64,000 nt of DNA from assembly GCF_003324165.1 (NCBI RefSeq), contig NW_025407846.1, positions 62,001-126,000 on the forward strand, read 5' to 3'. Below are positions 9,829 to 19,675 of the stretch, piece by piece. The stretch is from Naegleria lovaniensis (taxonomy: Eukaryota > Heterolobosea > Eutetramitea > Acrasida > Naegleriidae). The position numbers and the translations under genes were made by a program. Below the pieces are notes generated by a model. It saw nothing but the letters and a program-made list of their open reading frames with translations, did no database searches and was not told where the DNA came from. How positions within the stretch are numbered: position 1 is the stretch's first letter; each line of letters begins with the position of its first letter.

Positions 9829-11895
9829 ATGAGTGAGTCTCTTCCTGATTGGTTCAACAAGGGCAGAGGGAAACCGAAGCAACAAGTAGTGCTAACTGAA
9901 GCAACAACAGACAAACTGAAACGAAAGATAGAGGTCCTAGGACTGGATTTAGCTCAGAAAAAACGTACACCATTATTCGCTTTAGCTGAAGCTAGTAAAA
10001 CAACAGCTTGTTCTCAATTATGGTCCTCCATCATTTCATCAATTACAAAGCAATTACAGGAATTCAATTACATCAATCAAACTAATGCAGAATTAAATAT
10101 CTCGTTAACGCTTTCTGATCCAATACACCCAACAATGCGGTACACTAAATTCCGAATCATAACACTTGACGAAAACAACAACATGGTCGAAAAGAAACAT
10201 AATCGATTGTCCATTGAAGAAGTTGAACGTAATATCATCAACACTGGTTTAAGCAAAAAACAAATTAAAAAGTTGTATGAAACAAAATACATTCCATTCA
10301 GTGACCGAACCATTTCGAAATATCGGAAAGGGATTAAGGATGAAATAGCAAAAGAGATGATCATCATCAAAAGCAACAACGATATCAAAGGCTTTGCGAT
10401 TGATCCAATTCAGTCTTTTTCAAAATTATTAACAAATACAAAAGTAATAGAAGTGATACGCTCGACAGGAAAATGGTTGGAACATGCTCCGATTTCTGGA
10501 TTCAGAAGCCGAAAATTTGGATTTAACAAAAAAGGAGAATTTAAAGTTTATTCAATGGCAAGAGTGTCCACTGATGCCCATAAATTAAGTAGGAAAGTGA
10601 ATGAAATACTTTGCTTTTTAGGGCTTGTTATTTGCGATGCTGCACAACATCATAGTAATTACAAATTATTGGCAGCGTTACCTAAAAACAGCGACAATCA
10701 TTGTACATTATTGAGCTCATTCAAGCCAATTGAATCATTGATTGCAAAATTTGAAAGCCATCGGTTTATATTTGAATTACCAATTGCTCTATTTCAGAAA
10801 GATTCGTTTTTGAAAAATTTTGTGAAAACCTGTACCTCAGAGAAAATTATTATTCGGTTGCAATTTAATGTAGCAATGGGTGGAGATTTAAAAAACATGC
10901 TTGCATTGCAAACGGATGATAAGAATAGAATATGTTTTGTATGCCCTATTGATTATGAAACACACAAACAATTCTTGTTTTCGCTCAAGTGGAAAAACAA
11001 TAATCGAGCTCAAGAAATACTGAAAATGTTGTTTCAGTCCAAAGAAAACACACGAAAATCATTACGAGAGACAATTGAAGGCAAAATCCAAATTGAAACC
11101 TGGGATTGTTTCACTGAACTTTTTACTGACAAGGGACACCGACACCCTGGTTTAGGTGATATTATTTTCGCCAATATTTCCATTTTACGAAGAATTCCTG
11201 ACATTTTGCACCAATTCATGAGATTGGGAGAAAATCATTTACAGATTGCATTGCATGCTGCATTGAAAATTTCAAAGCAATGTCAAAAAGAGTTGAAACA
11301 ATACTACAAGGACAAAGGATATTATGGCCAAAATGACAAAATTAATTTAATGGGAGACGATGTATGGGAAACATATGGCAACAAAATTATTGAAGATATC
11401 ACTCAAATCATGGAAAAGCACGCAAGTAATCAACAACTCTCTACTCTTGCATACGTTTGGATTGGAAAGGTGACAAGAATATTTCAAGCAGGATCTGAAC
11501 TCGTTAAATTATTGGTACAACCAACATTTTGCTCAGACAATGATTTACACAACGTTGCAAAGAAAATTGACCATTATATTTCTGTCATTGTCCCTGTTAT
11601 TGGAGACACAATAGGCACGTATTGGAAAATGCCTTATTATTTACACATTCTCCAAGAACATGTGATCATGTATTTATTTATTTACAGAACATTGTACCCA
11701 TTTGCCATGACAGTGCATGAACGACTGAACAAGTATGGCAAAGATATGTTCGCTCATACTATGAGGTTTGGAGGGAACGGAAATCCCACGAGAATTTATC
11801 GTACCTCTTCCAACGAACAGCTTGTGGAAGACAGATACCTTGCAACCCTAAACCAGTACTATTACCTCTTCTGCTGCATGACAGCTAACGAATAA
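9829..11895 (+). CDS. Transposase-like protein, RNase H-fold candidate
   Basis: 688 residues, intronless; the ATG at 9829 lies 36 bp inside the inner left repeat. Features seen: a basic N-terminal third, a VAMGGDLKNMLALQ motif (about 350-363) followed by CFVC (about 371-374), then a PDILHQFMRLGE motif (about 451-462). The order GGDLK, CxxC, LHxxxR is how catalytic Asp, zinc ligands and a downstream helix are arranged in several eukaryotic DDE transposases, including Transib/RAG1-like proteins. I cannot assign the third acidic residue or the superfamily. Its position between inverted repeats is the strongest evidence for a transposase. Confidence 0.7.
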   Translation: MSESLPDWFNKGRGKPKQQVVLTEATTDKLKRKIEVLGLDLAQKKRTPLFALAEASKTTACSQLWSSIISSITKQLQEFNYINQTNAELNISLTLSDPIHPTMRYTKFRIITLDENNNMVEKKHNRLSIEEVERNIINTGLSKKQIKKLYETKYIPFSDRTISKYRKGIKDEIAKEMIIIKSNNDIKGFAIDPIQSFSKLLTNTKVIEVIRSTGKWLEHAPISGFRSRKFGFNKKGEFKVYSMARVSTDAHKLSRKVNEILCFLGLVICDAAQHHSNYKLLAALPKNSDNHCTLLSSFKPIESLIAKFESHRFIFELPIALFQKDSFLKNFVKTCTSEKIIIRLQFNVAMGGDLKNMLALQTDDKNRICFVCPIDYETHKQFLFSLKWKNNNRAQEILKMLFQSKENTRKSLRETIEGKIQIETWDCFTELFTDKGHRHPGLGDIIFANISILRRIPDILHQFMRLGENHLQIALHAALKISKQCQKELKQYYKDKGYYGQNDKINLMGDDVWETYGNKIIEDITQIMEKHASNQQLSTLAYVWIGKVTRIFQAGSELVKLLVQPTFCSDNDLHNVAKKIDHYISVIVPVIGDTIGTYWKMPYYLHILQEHVIMYLFIYRTLYPFAMTVHERLNKYGKDMFAHTMRFGGNGNPTRIYRTSSNEQLVEDRYLATLNQYYYLFCCMTANE

Positions 11896-11927
11896 ATTTA
11901 TTTTGTGCTTTCATGTTCATTTTTGAC

Positions 11928-11980
11928 TTGACGAATATCTGACAGGTTTTTAGTGCGCTTCAACGTCGGATGCGCCGCCA
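11928..11980 (-). repeat. Right terminal inverted repeat of the transposon
   Basis: Inner 22-bp block at 11928-11949 and outer arm gcgccgcca at 11972-11980, reverse complements of the left end. The repeat begins 32 bp after the transposase stop codon. Confidence 0.82.
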
Positions 11981-12287
11981 TAGCACCCACATTTTTAAAA
12001 GCACTCACTAAAAATGGCCCACCATCAACCTTTGGTAAAAAACAAAATTGAAGAACCGTGATGTAAAAAGACGTCATGGAGATGGTATCTTTTTTAAATT
12101 CGATCGGGTATCTACACAACATGAACCTTTTTGAGAGAGTTTAATATCATTCTTGTGTTAGAGATTATTCGCATCTTGATTTTTAGTAATAATAACGGAA
12201 GTAGCAATAATGGGTGGACTGTCTTTTCTCTCGTTGTAGTTGTTTGAATCAACAACTAAAAGAAATAGGTCGCTTCATTCCTCCATC
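11981..12287. other. Intergenic, upstream of the first RGS-START gene
   Basis: No gene seen. The minus-strand open frame at 11898-12122 runs from here into the transposon end and looks like chance. Confidence 0.5.
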
Positions 12288-14123
12288 ATGATGAACGACT
12301 TGAAACAGCCTTGCTCCTCTCCTACCAATCGATACTCGGCATCTTCATCACGAAGAAAATTTTCTCTTCCTCTCTTCCGAACGAAACAAGAATGCGAGCA
12401 AGAAGCATTAGAATTTGCTTCCAATTTTATGATCATTTTCGAAGAGATGATGAATAACGAGGTTGCAAGGGCAGAGTTCAAACACTTTTTGAAAGAAGAG
12501 GCCCACAATGAGGAGCCTATTAATTTCCTAGACGATCTTGAAATCTATTCTAAAGAATTCAAGAAGACCAACGACTGCTTCTTGCAAGACGATGTTCAAA
12601 CTTCCTCCAGTACTTTCAAACGCGTCACCAAATTGTACAATCAAGCTCACAAAATCATTGAGAAGTATATTGCGTTTCAAGGACATAGTGAACTGAATTT
12701 GGGTCATTCTCAAAACTCTACACTACGAGAATGGAGTAAAATTGAGTACTTGATGCAACTGATCACGTCAACACAGGAGGAAGTATCTGTGGACACGACT
12801 GGAAGCCCTCCTAGCTCACCAAAAAGCCCTACATCACCACTTTCTCCAACCAACTTATTCTTTTCAAATTTCCCTACTGTTACATCTTATGGTGCTCAAG
12901 CCAGACGCGAACAGACTCATTCTAAACCCAATCCCAAAAGAATTCTCTATAATAGAGATTTAGTACGTCAAATGATGGAATTGCTAGACGCAAAGCAACT
13001 GTTTGAATCTTGCAAAGTGAATGTGAACTTGGATTTGAAATTGGATCAATTTCCAAGATTCACACGATCCAAATGTTGCCATTTGTTTCTCTTTTTCAAC
13101 GGAGAATCGTTTGCACGAACCATAGCTGTGGATATTTCAAAAGGAAGAAACGTGGATGTGAGATTTAGACCTAAAGATTTTGAGACACAACTCGTAACAG
13201 ATAAGGACATTTATTTCGCCTTTTCCATGTGTGAAGACGATCTACACTGGGAATTGGTATATGACAGCAAGCAAATCAAGTTGTTTCACTCAAAAGCAAA
13301 CTTTTTATTTGGCAAAGATCCTTCCTCAATGCATCTTTCAAAATCAGTAATGACTCTGCCATTCCCTGTTGAACAGATATGGAATGCATTTTGTCATCAA
13401 GATTTTAGATTCAAACTTCACGATCGACTATTACCAGGAAGTTGCTCTCTTGAATATATTCCTCCTGTTAAATCCACTGACACTGATCCACAGAAAGGAT
13501 TAGTGATTGAGGAACGAGAAGACCTTTACAATAGTGATGCACCACCTCTTGGGATTGCCTTGGGATTCTTGGGAATTGATGCAAAGCTTCCATTGGTCAA
13601 GAAAAGAGTTTGTTCAATCTCCCAAACGTGCATCTACGATCCACATGCACAATGCTATGTAAATGTAGGTCATTCCACATCACCTCTTTCTCATTCTCAA
13701 CAATACCAAGATTTTGCACGTGAGAAAGTTGTCATGGACCTACTATTCTGTCACATGTTTTTCCGGGTGAACATGAATACAACTCGATTCGTTCAAGTTT
13801 ATTACTTGGACCACAAACTTCCTCAAGCCCTATCACAAAGCATCATCACGAAACAGTCAAAGACCATGTTTGAAAATTTTGAAAGCACCATACAACAAAG
13901 TAGATGCTGCCAATCATCATGTCAGAATCATGTCACCCCTTCTCCTTCGTTAGACGTATTCAAAATTCAAAAAGCCCTCGACGACAATTCTCGTCTATAT
14001 CCCAACCGATCTTGGTTCAAAGAATATGAATCAAGAAAGAAACAAACTATCCCACCCTCAACCGATGATAGTGTAGCATTCCCTCGAGTTCATACATCAG
14101 GCAGAAAGAGTTCCTACCTATAA
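12288..14123 (+). CDS. RGS + START-like domain protein, paralogue 1
   Basis: 611 residues from the first ATG (12288); the frame is open further upstream only through TTG. An RGS domain (about 42-160: FASNFMIIFEEMMNNEVARA, FLKEEAHNEE) should accelerate GTP hydrolysis by G-alpha. Next come a Ser/Pro linker, a conserved middle segment (LDLKLDQFPRFTRSK), and a START-like lipid-binding segment beginning at HWELVYDSKQIKLFHSK with FPVEQIWNAF. The C terminus shares the YPNRSWFKEYESRK signature with its two neighbours. It is the most diverged of the tandem trio and lacks the shared conversion tract. The START-like assignment is by pattern. Confidence 0.8.
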   Translation: MMNDLKQPCSSPTNRYSASSSRRKFSLPLFRTKQECEQEALEFASNFMIIFEEMMNNEVARAEFKHFLKEEAHNEEPINFLDDLEIYSKEFKKTNDCFLQDDVQTSSSTFKRVTKLYNQAHKIIEKYIAFQGHSELNLGHSQNSTLREWSKIEYLMQLITSTQEEVSVDTTGSPPSSPKSPTSPLSPTNLFFSNFPTVTSYGAQARREQTHSKPNPKRILYNRDLVRQMMELLDAKQLFESCKVNVNLDLKLDQFPRFTRSKCCHLFLFFNGESFARTIAVDISKGRNVDVRFRPKDFETQLVTDKDIYFAFSMCEDDLHWELVYDSKQIKLFHSKANFLFGKDPSSMHLSKSVMTLPFPVEQIWNAFCHQDFRFKLHDRLLPGSCSLEYIPPVKSTDTDPQKGLVIEEREDLYNSDAPPLGIALGFLGIDAKLPLVKKRVCSISQTCIYDPHAQCYVNVGHSTSPLSHSQQYQDFAREKVVMDLLFCHMFFRVNMNTTRFVQVYYLDHKLPQALSQSIITKQSKTMFENFESTIQQSRCCQSSCQNHVTPSPSLDVFKIQKALDDNSRLYPNRSWFKEYESRKKQTIPPSTDDSVAFPRVHTSGRKSSYL

Positions 14124-14308
14124 TCACCTTTATGAAGCACGTCTCGTACTAAAATGTTGTACAACCGAGATAAATCATCTCCAAACAGCAATTTTTGAAC
14201 TAAGCCGAGATCCATCTCGCGCATAAGTGATCTATGTAAGCTGTATGTTGACATATTGTGACAAGAGAGCTAAGAAAAAACAAATCTGACACCAATCAAA
14301 GATCACCA

Positions 14309-15886
14309 ATGCGTTTGTTAAAATCAATCGAGTCGTCAGACAATGACAATGCTCACAAGAAGGGAAAGCAGTCTCTCATTTCTCGATATATGGTGGTCTT
14401 TGAAGAAGTCATGAATAACAAAGATGCACGGAATTGCTTTAAACAATTTTTAAAAGAAGAAACACATAGCGCAGAAGCTCTACTTTTTTTGGAAGACCTG
14501 AATACGTACAAAACCGAATATCAGAACACGAACGTAGAATTTGAAAAGGATTCGTTTGAGAAGAACAGCAAATCAACGCGGAAGATGGTGCTTCATCTCT
14601 TTGATCAGGCCAAGCGAATCATTACTACTTATATAGACACATTTTCGATAACAGAGCTCAACTTGGGCCATGGTAAAGCCACCATTACAAAGAATTGGGC
14701 TAAAATTGACTATCATGCCAAAACCATACTTCCAGATTTTTCAGGTTGTGACACCACAAGCAACACTTCTAACGCCAGTGCTTCAAGCAACTCTAGTCCG
14801 AAAAACTCTAATTGGGACAAAGAGGGATTGAGTCAATTATTTTTCATGTTGGAACCATCAACATTGTTTGATTCATGTGAAGTGAATGTCGTTTTGGATT
14901 TGAAATTGGACCAATTTCCTCTCTTTTCAAGATCACAGTTGTTGGACAAATTTCTGATTGAAATGGGAGAAACATTCAGTCGAAGCATTGCCATTGATGT
15001 TTCAAAAGGAAAAAACATTGATGTTCGATTCAAACCCAAAGATTTTGAATCAAGACTCTTGACAGACAAGGATATTTATTTTGCCTTTGCATTGTGTGAG
15101 GATACTCCTGATTGGCGCTTGTTTCTTCAAGAAGAAGGAATTAGCTGTTATAGTTCGAAAACTCTTTATTCATTTGGCACTTCTGCACTGCATGGTCTTC
15201 ACAAAAATGTCTTTACATTCCCCTATCCTCTGGATAAAGTGTGGTCTGTGTTCAGTGATCGAGACTCCCGTCTAAAAATCGATGAAGGAATGATGCCCAT
15301 TTCACAAGCATTTTCTTATCAAGCTCCCCACAACACAAATAACAAGGCACTGGTGGAATTAGTGGCAGAGGAACGAGATCAGTTTTATGACGACGATAAG
15401 CCACCTCTTGCTCTCTCCCTTGGATGTTTTGGAATAGATGCAAAAATGCCATTTGTCAAGAAGAGATTTTGTTGGTATGCAGAGACGACTATCTATGATC
15501 CTTATGCAGATTGTATTGTGACAGTGGGGCATTCTACACGTTCTTTTTTACATCCAAGAGAACAGGAACTTACACAAAACAAAGTAATCATTGACATCTT
15601 GTACTGCAACATGTTCTTTAGGGTGAATGAAAATACCACTCGATTTATTCAAACAGCTTACTGCGATCCAAAACTTCCAATGACTGATGGATTTATCGTC
15701 AATGCATCCATAAAATCTAGAGCTAGACGTTTCCGAAAAACCTTTCTCAACATTTTAGAAACTGTTGAGGATGATTCTCCCATTATGCAAGCTGATTCAT
15801 TCAAAAGTAAGCAAGCCATTTTAGACAATCAACGTGTGTATCCTAATCGATCATGGTTCAAGGAGTATGAATCAAGAAAAAACTAA
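14309..15886 (+). CDS. RGS + START-like domain protein, paralogue 2
   Basis: 525 residues from ATG 14309 (upstream extension only through GTG). Same order as its neighbours: RGS (about 22-145, with MVVFEEVMNNKDARNCFKQF), Ser/Asn linker, the middle LDLKLDQFPLFSRS block, then a START-like segment with FPYPLDKVWSVFSD. It ends YPNRSWFKEYESRKN. Nucleotides 14937-15099 are identical to 16847-17009 in paralogue 3, although the START-like halves differ widely, which points to gene conversion. Probably regulates G-alpha signalling at a lipid membrane (inference from domains). Confidence 0.83.
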   Translation: MRLLKSIESSDNDNAHKKGKQSLISRYMVVFEEVMNNKDARNCFKQFLKEETHSAEALLFLEDLNTYKTEYQNTNVEFEKDSFEKNSKSTRKMVLHLFDQAKRIITTYIDTFSITELNLGHGKATITKNWAKIDYHAKTILPDFSGCDTTSNTSNASASSNSSPKNSNWDKEGLSQLFFMLEPSTLFDSCEVNVVLDLKLDQFPLFSRSQLLDKFLIEMGETFSRSIAIDVSKGKNIDVRFKPKDFESRLLTDKDIYFAFALCEDTPDWRLFLQEEGISCYSSKTLYSFGTSALHGLHKNVFTFPYPLDKVWSVFSDRDSRLKIDEGMMPISQAFSYQAPHNTNNKALVELVAEERDQFYDDDKPPLALSLGCFGIDAKMPFVKKRFCWYAETTIYDPYADCIVTVGHSTRSFLHPREQELTQNKVIIDILYCNMFFRVNENTTRFIQTAYCDPKLPMTDGFIVNASIKSRARRFRKTFLNILETVEDDSPIMQADSFKSKQAILDNQRVYPNRSWFKEYESRKN

Positions 15887-16149
15887 AGCACGAATTTAAA
15901 CTTCTTAATTTTAGGTCCAACAGGCTCTGTTGTGAACTAATGGAATGGTGGAGTGATTATTTAAGTGCAAATTAATGAAAAAAATAAAAATGCTGACCAG
16001 TTAATCTCTTTCAACATCACGCAGAGATTGGAACGTTATTGCATGATTGAGAATGAAATCAAATTCTGGTCAATCAATGGAAAGAGATATCTCAGCTATT
16101 CCGAAGAGAGATTTTAGTAGTACAAGGGTGTACTTTCAATGAAGTATAG

Positions 16150-17826
16150 ATGCATAAAACTATTCGAGCCACAACAAAAAGAGTCATCAGGATGCCTTCT
16201 CTATTCGGAAAGAAGACTCGCATCAACAATGATGGAACTTCTCATCATCATTCCAACAGCAGTGAATCAATGGTATCCCGTTATATGGTGGTCTTTGAAG
16301 AAGTCATGAATAACAAAGATGCAAGGAATTGTTTTAAACAATTTTTGAAGGAAGAAACTCATAGCGAAGCAGCCTTGTTGTTTATTGAAGAACTCGAGGA
16401 ATATAAAAAGGAGCACTACAATGTAAGGACAGAATTGGGAAAGATTTGTGTCTCTGAAAAATCAAACCACAAAATATTCAAAAAACTGGTGCTCAACTTG
16501 TGCGAAAGTGCTAGAAAGATCATGAATCAGCATTTTGATACGGTGAGCATACAGGAGCTCAATGTTGGGAAATCAAAAGCAATTGTTGTTCAAAATTGGG
16601 CTAAAATTGATTTTCAAGTGAAGAATATTCTCATGACAGACAATAACGATACTGTCAGCACAACTTCAAGCAATAGTGACAATGGCAACAATAGTAACGT
16701 TTCCCTTCCAAGATGCTCATACTATGACAATGAAGGATTGAAACAATTATTGTTCATGTTGGAACCATCCACACTATTTGATTCATGTGAAGTGAATGTC
16801 ATTTTGGATTTGAAATTGGACCAATTTCCCCTCTTTTCAAGATCAAAGTTGTTGGACAAATTTCTGATTGAAATGGGAGAAACATTCAGTCGAAGCATTG
16901 CCATTGATGTTTCAAAAGGAAAAAACATTGATGTTCGATTCAAACCCAAAGATTTTGAATCAAGACTCTTGACAGACAAGGATATTTATTTTGCCTTTGC
17001 ATTGTGTGAAGATACTCCTGATTGGAACTTGGTTTACACAGAACCTGGTTTGAGTGTTTTTCTCACAGAAACAAATTATGTATTTGGAAGTGACTCCATA
17101 CCTCGGTTAAGTCTTGCTAAGAGTGTGATTTTAATTCCGTATCCTCTTGAAATGGTATGGTCTATTTTTTGTGACAAACAATCAAGACTTCAAATGGACG
17201 CTCACATGATGGATGAATGTCAGACACTTGAATATATACCACCTCATACCACAAACAAGCAATTGCAAGAGTCAGTTTCAGAAGAAAGAGACCACTATTA
17301 CGATTGTGACAAACCTCCTCTCGCCCTTATCTTAGGTGTGACAGTGGCAGATCTCAGAATACCATTCTTCAAAAAGAGAGTATGTTCTTGCACAGAAACA
17401 GCAATCTATGATCCCTATGCAGATTGTATTGTACAGCTTGGCCACTCGACAAGTTCTCTTTCACACCCAACTTATCAAGACGTCTCCAAGGGAAAGGTGG
17501 TTATGGATGTCATGTTTGCCCATATTTTCTTTCGAACCAATGAAAATGTCACTCGATATGTGCATTGTGCCTATACGGATGGAAGAGTTCCATTACCATC
17601 CAAGCCATTAGCACAAATGATGTGGAAGAAGAGATCCAAAACTGCTCGAAATTCCTTTCTCAAACAGTTGAAAGACCACAACTCTGAAATGCATTCTCTT
17701 GAAGATTCTTTCAAATTTAAGCAAGCACTTTCAGACAATCGACTAGCATATCCTGAAAGATCATGGTTTCGAGAATATGAATCAAGAAAGAATTCTCCAT
17801 CATTGCGAACATTTGACATTTTGTAA
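16150..17826 (+). CDS. RGS + START-like domain protein, paralogue 3
   Basis: 558 residues from ATG 16150. A basic N terminus (MHKTIRATTKRVIRMPSLFG) is followed by RGS (about 38-165), an Asn/Ser linker, the conserved LDLKLDQFPLFSRSK block and a START-like segment (IPYPLEMVWSIFCD). It ends with YPERSWFREYESRKN plus a short tail. It lies 263 bp downstream of paralogue 2 in the same orientation and shares with it a 163-bp perfectly identical tract and a second near-identical tract in the RGS region. Confidence 0.83.
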   Translation: MHKTIRATTKRVIRMPSLFGKKTRINNDGTSHHHSNSSESMVSRYMVVFEEVMNNKDARNCFKQFLKEETHSEAALLFIEELEEYKKEHYNVRTELGKICVSEKSNHKIFKKLVLNLCESARKIMNQHFDTVSIQELNVGKSKAIVVQNWAKIDFQVKNILMTDNNDTVSTTSSNSDNGNNSNVSLPRCSYYDNEGLKQLLFMLEPSTLFDSCEVNVILDLKLDQFPLFSRSKLLDKFLIEMGETFSRSIAIDVSKGKNIDVRFKPKDFESRLLTDKDIYFAFALCEDTPDWNLVYTEPGLSVFLTETNYVFGSDSIPRLSLAKSVILIPYPLEMVWSIFCDKQSRLQMDAHMMDECQTLEYIPPHTTNKQLQESVSEERDHYYDCDKPPLALILGVTVADLRIPFFKKRVCSCTETAIYDPYADCIVQLGHSTSSLSHPTYQDVSKGKVVMDVMFAHIFFRTNENVTRYVHCAYTDGRVPLPSKPLAQMMWKKRSKTARNSFLKQLKDHNSEMHSLEDSFKFKQALSDNRLAYPERSWFREYESRKNSPSLRTFDIL

Positions 17827-18064
17827 ACCTTGTTCAATTTTTTAATTTATTGTCAGAAGAATATGAATCGATGAGGCACACGTGATGAGAAATTTCTATT
17901 CATTACAAATACAGTTCAAGTATTCAAATGGTACGATCTGAAATGTTTGCAGAAATGCTTATATTTGTAGAGAACTTTGCGTGTTAAATGTGAATTGAGA
18001 ATAACAACATTTTGGAACATGATGATCCAATTTTAGATCAGTTCGAATTCCAAAAAAAAATAAG

Positions 18065-18613
18065 ATGAAATCGAAACAATCACGTTGTCAATCCTCCACA
18101 CGATCGTCATCAACAACCCATTCCAAACCGTCCCGAACAACACCTTCTCAACAATTTCGACAACTCTCTGCAACTCAATCACGTTCATTTTCATTGAAAA
18201 ATTCACCACCAAGACCCACTCAACAATCCACACATAAAATTCCAAACTCAGTCCTAAGTAGAGCTCATGAAAACACCTCATTCAAAAGCGTCAGAAGAGA
18301 TCTATTGGGACATGCTCACTCATCCTCTAATATCATGTACAGCTCTAACAACAAGGCTCATTCCGAAATGGAAAGAAATTTGTCCTCCAATAACTATCAC
18401 AGCTCAAGTGTGAGACAAAAAGGAGGTTCCATTGCAAATTCTATGAAAAAGCTTCATTCCATTCAGAACAGTTCTGCAACAACTCATGTCATGAGAGAAA
18501 TGAGACATTCTGGTGAAGGATATAATGCAGTAGTGGCCTCGTTCGATAAGAGAACTTTTCAAAATCCATCTGAAAAGAAACAAATTAACATTGCCAGAAG
18601 AAATTTGAAATAA
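18065..18613 (+). CDS. Basic Ser-rich hypothetical protein
   Basis: 182 residues, intronless, with a Ser/Thr/Gln/Arg-rich first half and a Lys/Arg-rich second half. No domain, signal peptide or membrane segment recognised; probably disordered and strongly basic. The ATG at 18065 follows an A-run. A polyadenylation-like AATAAA-type stretch follows at about 18690-18720. Confidence 0.55.
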   Translation: MKSKQSRCQSSTRSSSTTHSKPSRTTPSQQFRQLSATQSRSFSLKNSPPRPTQQSTHKIPNSVLSRAHENTSFKSVRRDLLGHAHSSSNIMYSSNNKAHSEMERNLSSNNYHSSSVRQKGGSIANSMKKLHSIQNSSATTHVMREMRHSGEGYNAVVASFDKRTFQNPSEKKQINIARRNLK

Positions 18614-18724
18614 GAAAAAGATTGACTGTGTAAATTGTGTACAATATCATGAATTGTTTGTAATTGTAATTATTTATGAAATTATTTATTAAATTATTAA
18701 TAAATATTGAAATCTTTAAAAAAA

Positions 18725-19437
18725 ATGACTTCTATTGATTTTTTCACCTATTTGATCGGAAAGTGGAAGAGAAATTTGGAATGGAGAGAATTTGGTGGAA
18801 TTTGTACGTGTTGCATTGACTACTTTTCAATATGAAATCCAATCATGATTGAAATTTAATTTCGGAATGATGAATTTTAACAATGAATTATATTTACAAA
18901 ATTTAATTATATATTTGAAAACATTTATAATTTACAACAAAACATCATCTAGATCAACATTTATCAACAAGTAACACATTCCTTCAATTTGAAGAAAACA
19001 CCAAATACGAATCGACTTACATTTCCGAATCTTCTGCTGCTTCATCAAACACACAAACACCAAACAATCGTTACGTTCGTTTTTCTTTTGGAAATTCACC
19101 TCAAGACATGAAATTTGCGTATGAAATGATTTTTCAACCATTGTCAAGCTCTTCTTCCTCCACCACAACGAATTTACAACCAAATCATAGACTTTCACAA
19201 TCTCAACAAGCTCAACAAGAAATTCAACATTTTCAATGGAAATATCTTGGAAATATTTGTAAAGGTGAATTTTATCCGTTAAATCAAGTTGCCATTTTAA
19301 AAGTGATCATGCCCACGTCGTTTATTACGACCACCTATCGAATTTTGGATGAAAGTACCATGGCTGTCGTTATTGTGGAGGTGGATGAGAAACAGCAACC
19401 AACCATTCAATATGGAAATATGTATCGATTAAATTAA
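18725..19437 (+). CDS. Two-exon unknown protein, possible lipocalin-like barrel
   Basis: Hand splicing joins 18725-18803 to 18953-19437 across a 149-nt GT-AG intron in phase 1, giving 187 residues. Exon 1 starts MTSIDFFTYLIGKWKRNLEW, an FxxLxGxW pattern like the first strand of small lipocalin-like families (for example DUF6314 or CpcS-like proteins). The C-terminal strands (ILKVIMPTSFITTTYRILD, VVIVEVDE) would suit a beta barrel. A Ser/Gln-rich insert lies in the middle. Fold and function are inference; the exon structure is supported by phase and an otherwise missing start codon. Confidence 0.55.
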
Positions 19438-19675
19438 ACACACATTCAAGTCTCTAACAATTTTTGAATAATTACGAATTTATTATGTTGTGATAAATTG
19501 GCTTTCTGAACACGACTAGTATCCAGAAGTGAAACCAATTCACACAAAGAAAACTTGAGGCAATGACAGAGCAATTCAAAACCTCAAAAGTTATTTACAC
19601 ACGAGCGAGAGAACCTAGCAAGCGAATGACAAGCTCAAAAACCACCAAAAAAGAAATGTCATCATTCTTTCACAC

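Larger units (their letters stand above)
9750..11980 (+). mobile_element. DNA transposon with terminal inverted repeats
   Basis: A 2.23-kb element with one ORF (9829-11895) between composite terminal inverted repeats. The outer ends tggcggcgc (9750-9758) and gcgccgcca (11972-11980) are reverse complements. An inner 22-bp block at 9771-9792 is repeated perfectly, inverted, at 11928-11949. Both ends abut the dinucleotide TA (9748-9749, 11981-11982), consistent with a TA target-site duplication. The intact ORF and matching ends suggest recent activity. The superfamily is not resolved from the sequence alone. Confidence 0.82.

Noticed and set aside
11898-12122. 74-codon minus frame at the transposon right end
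   Set aside because: It spans the terminal inverted repeat and leaves the element; no start context or pattern.
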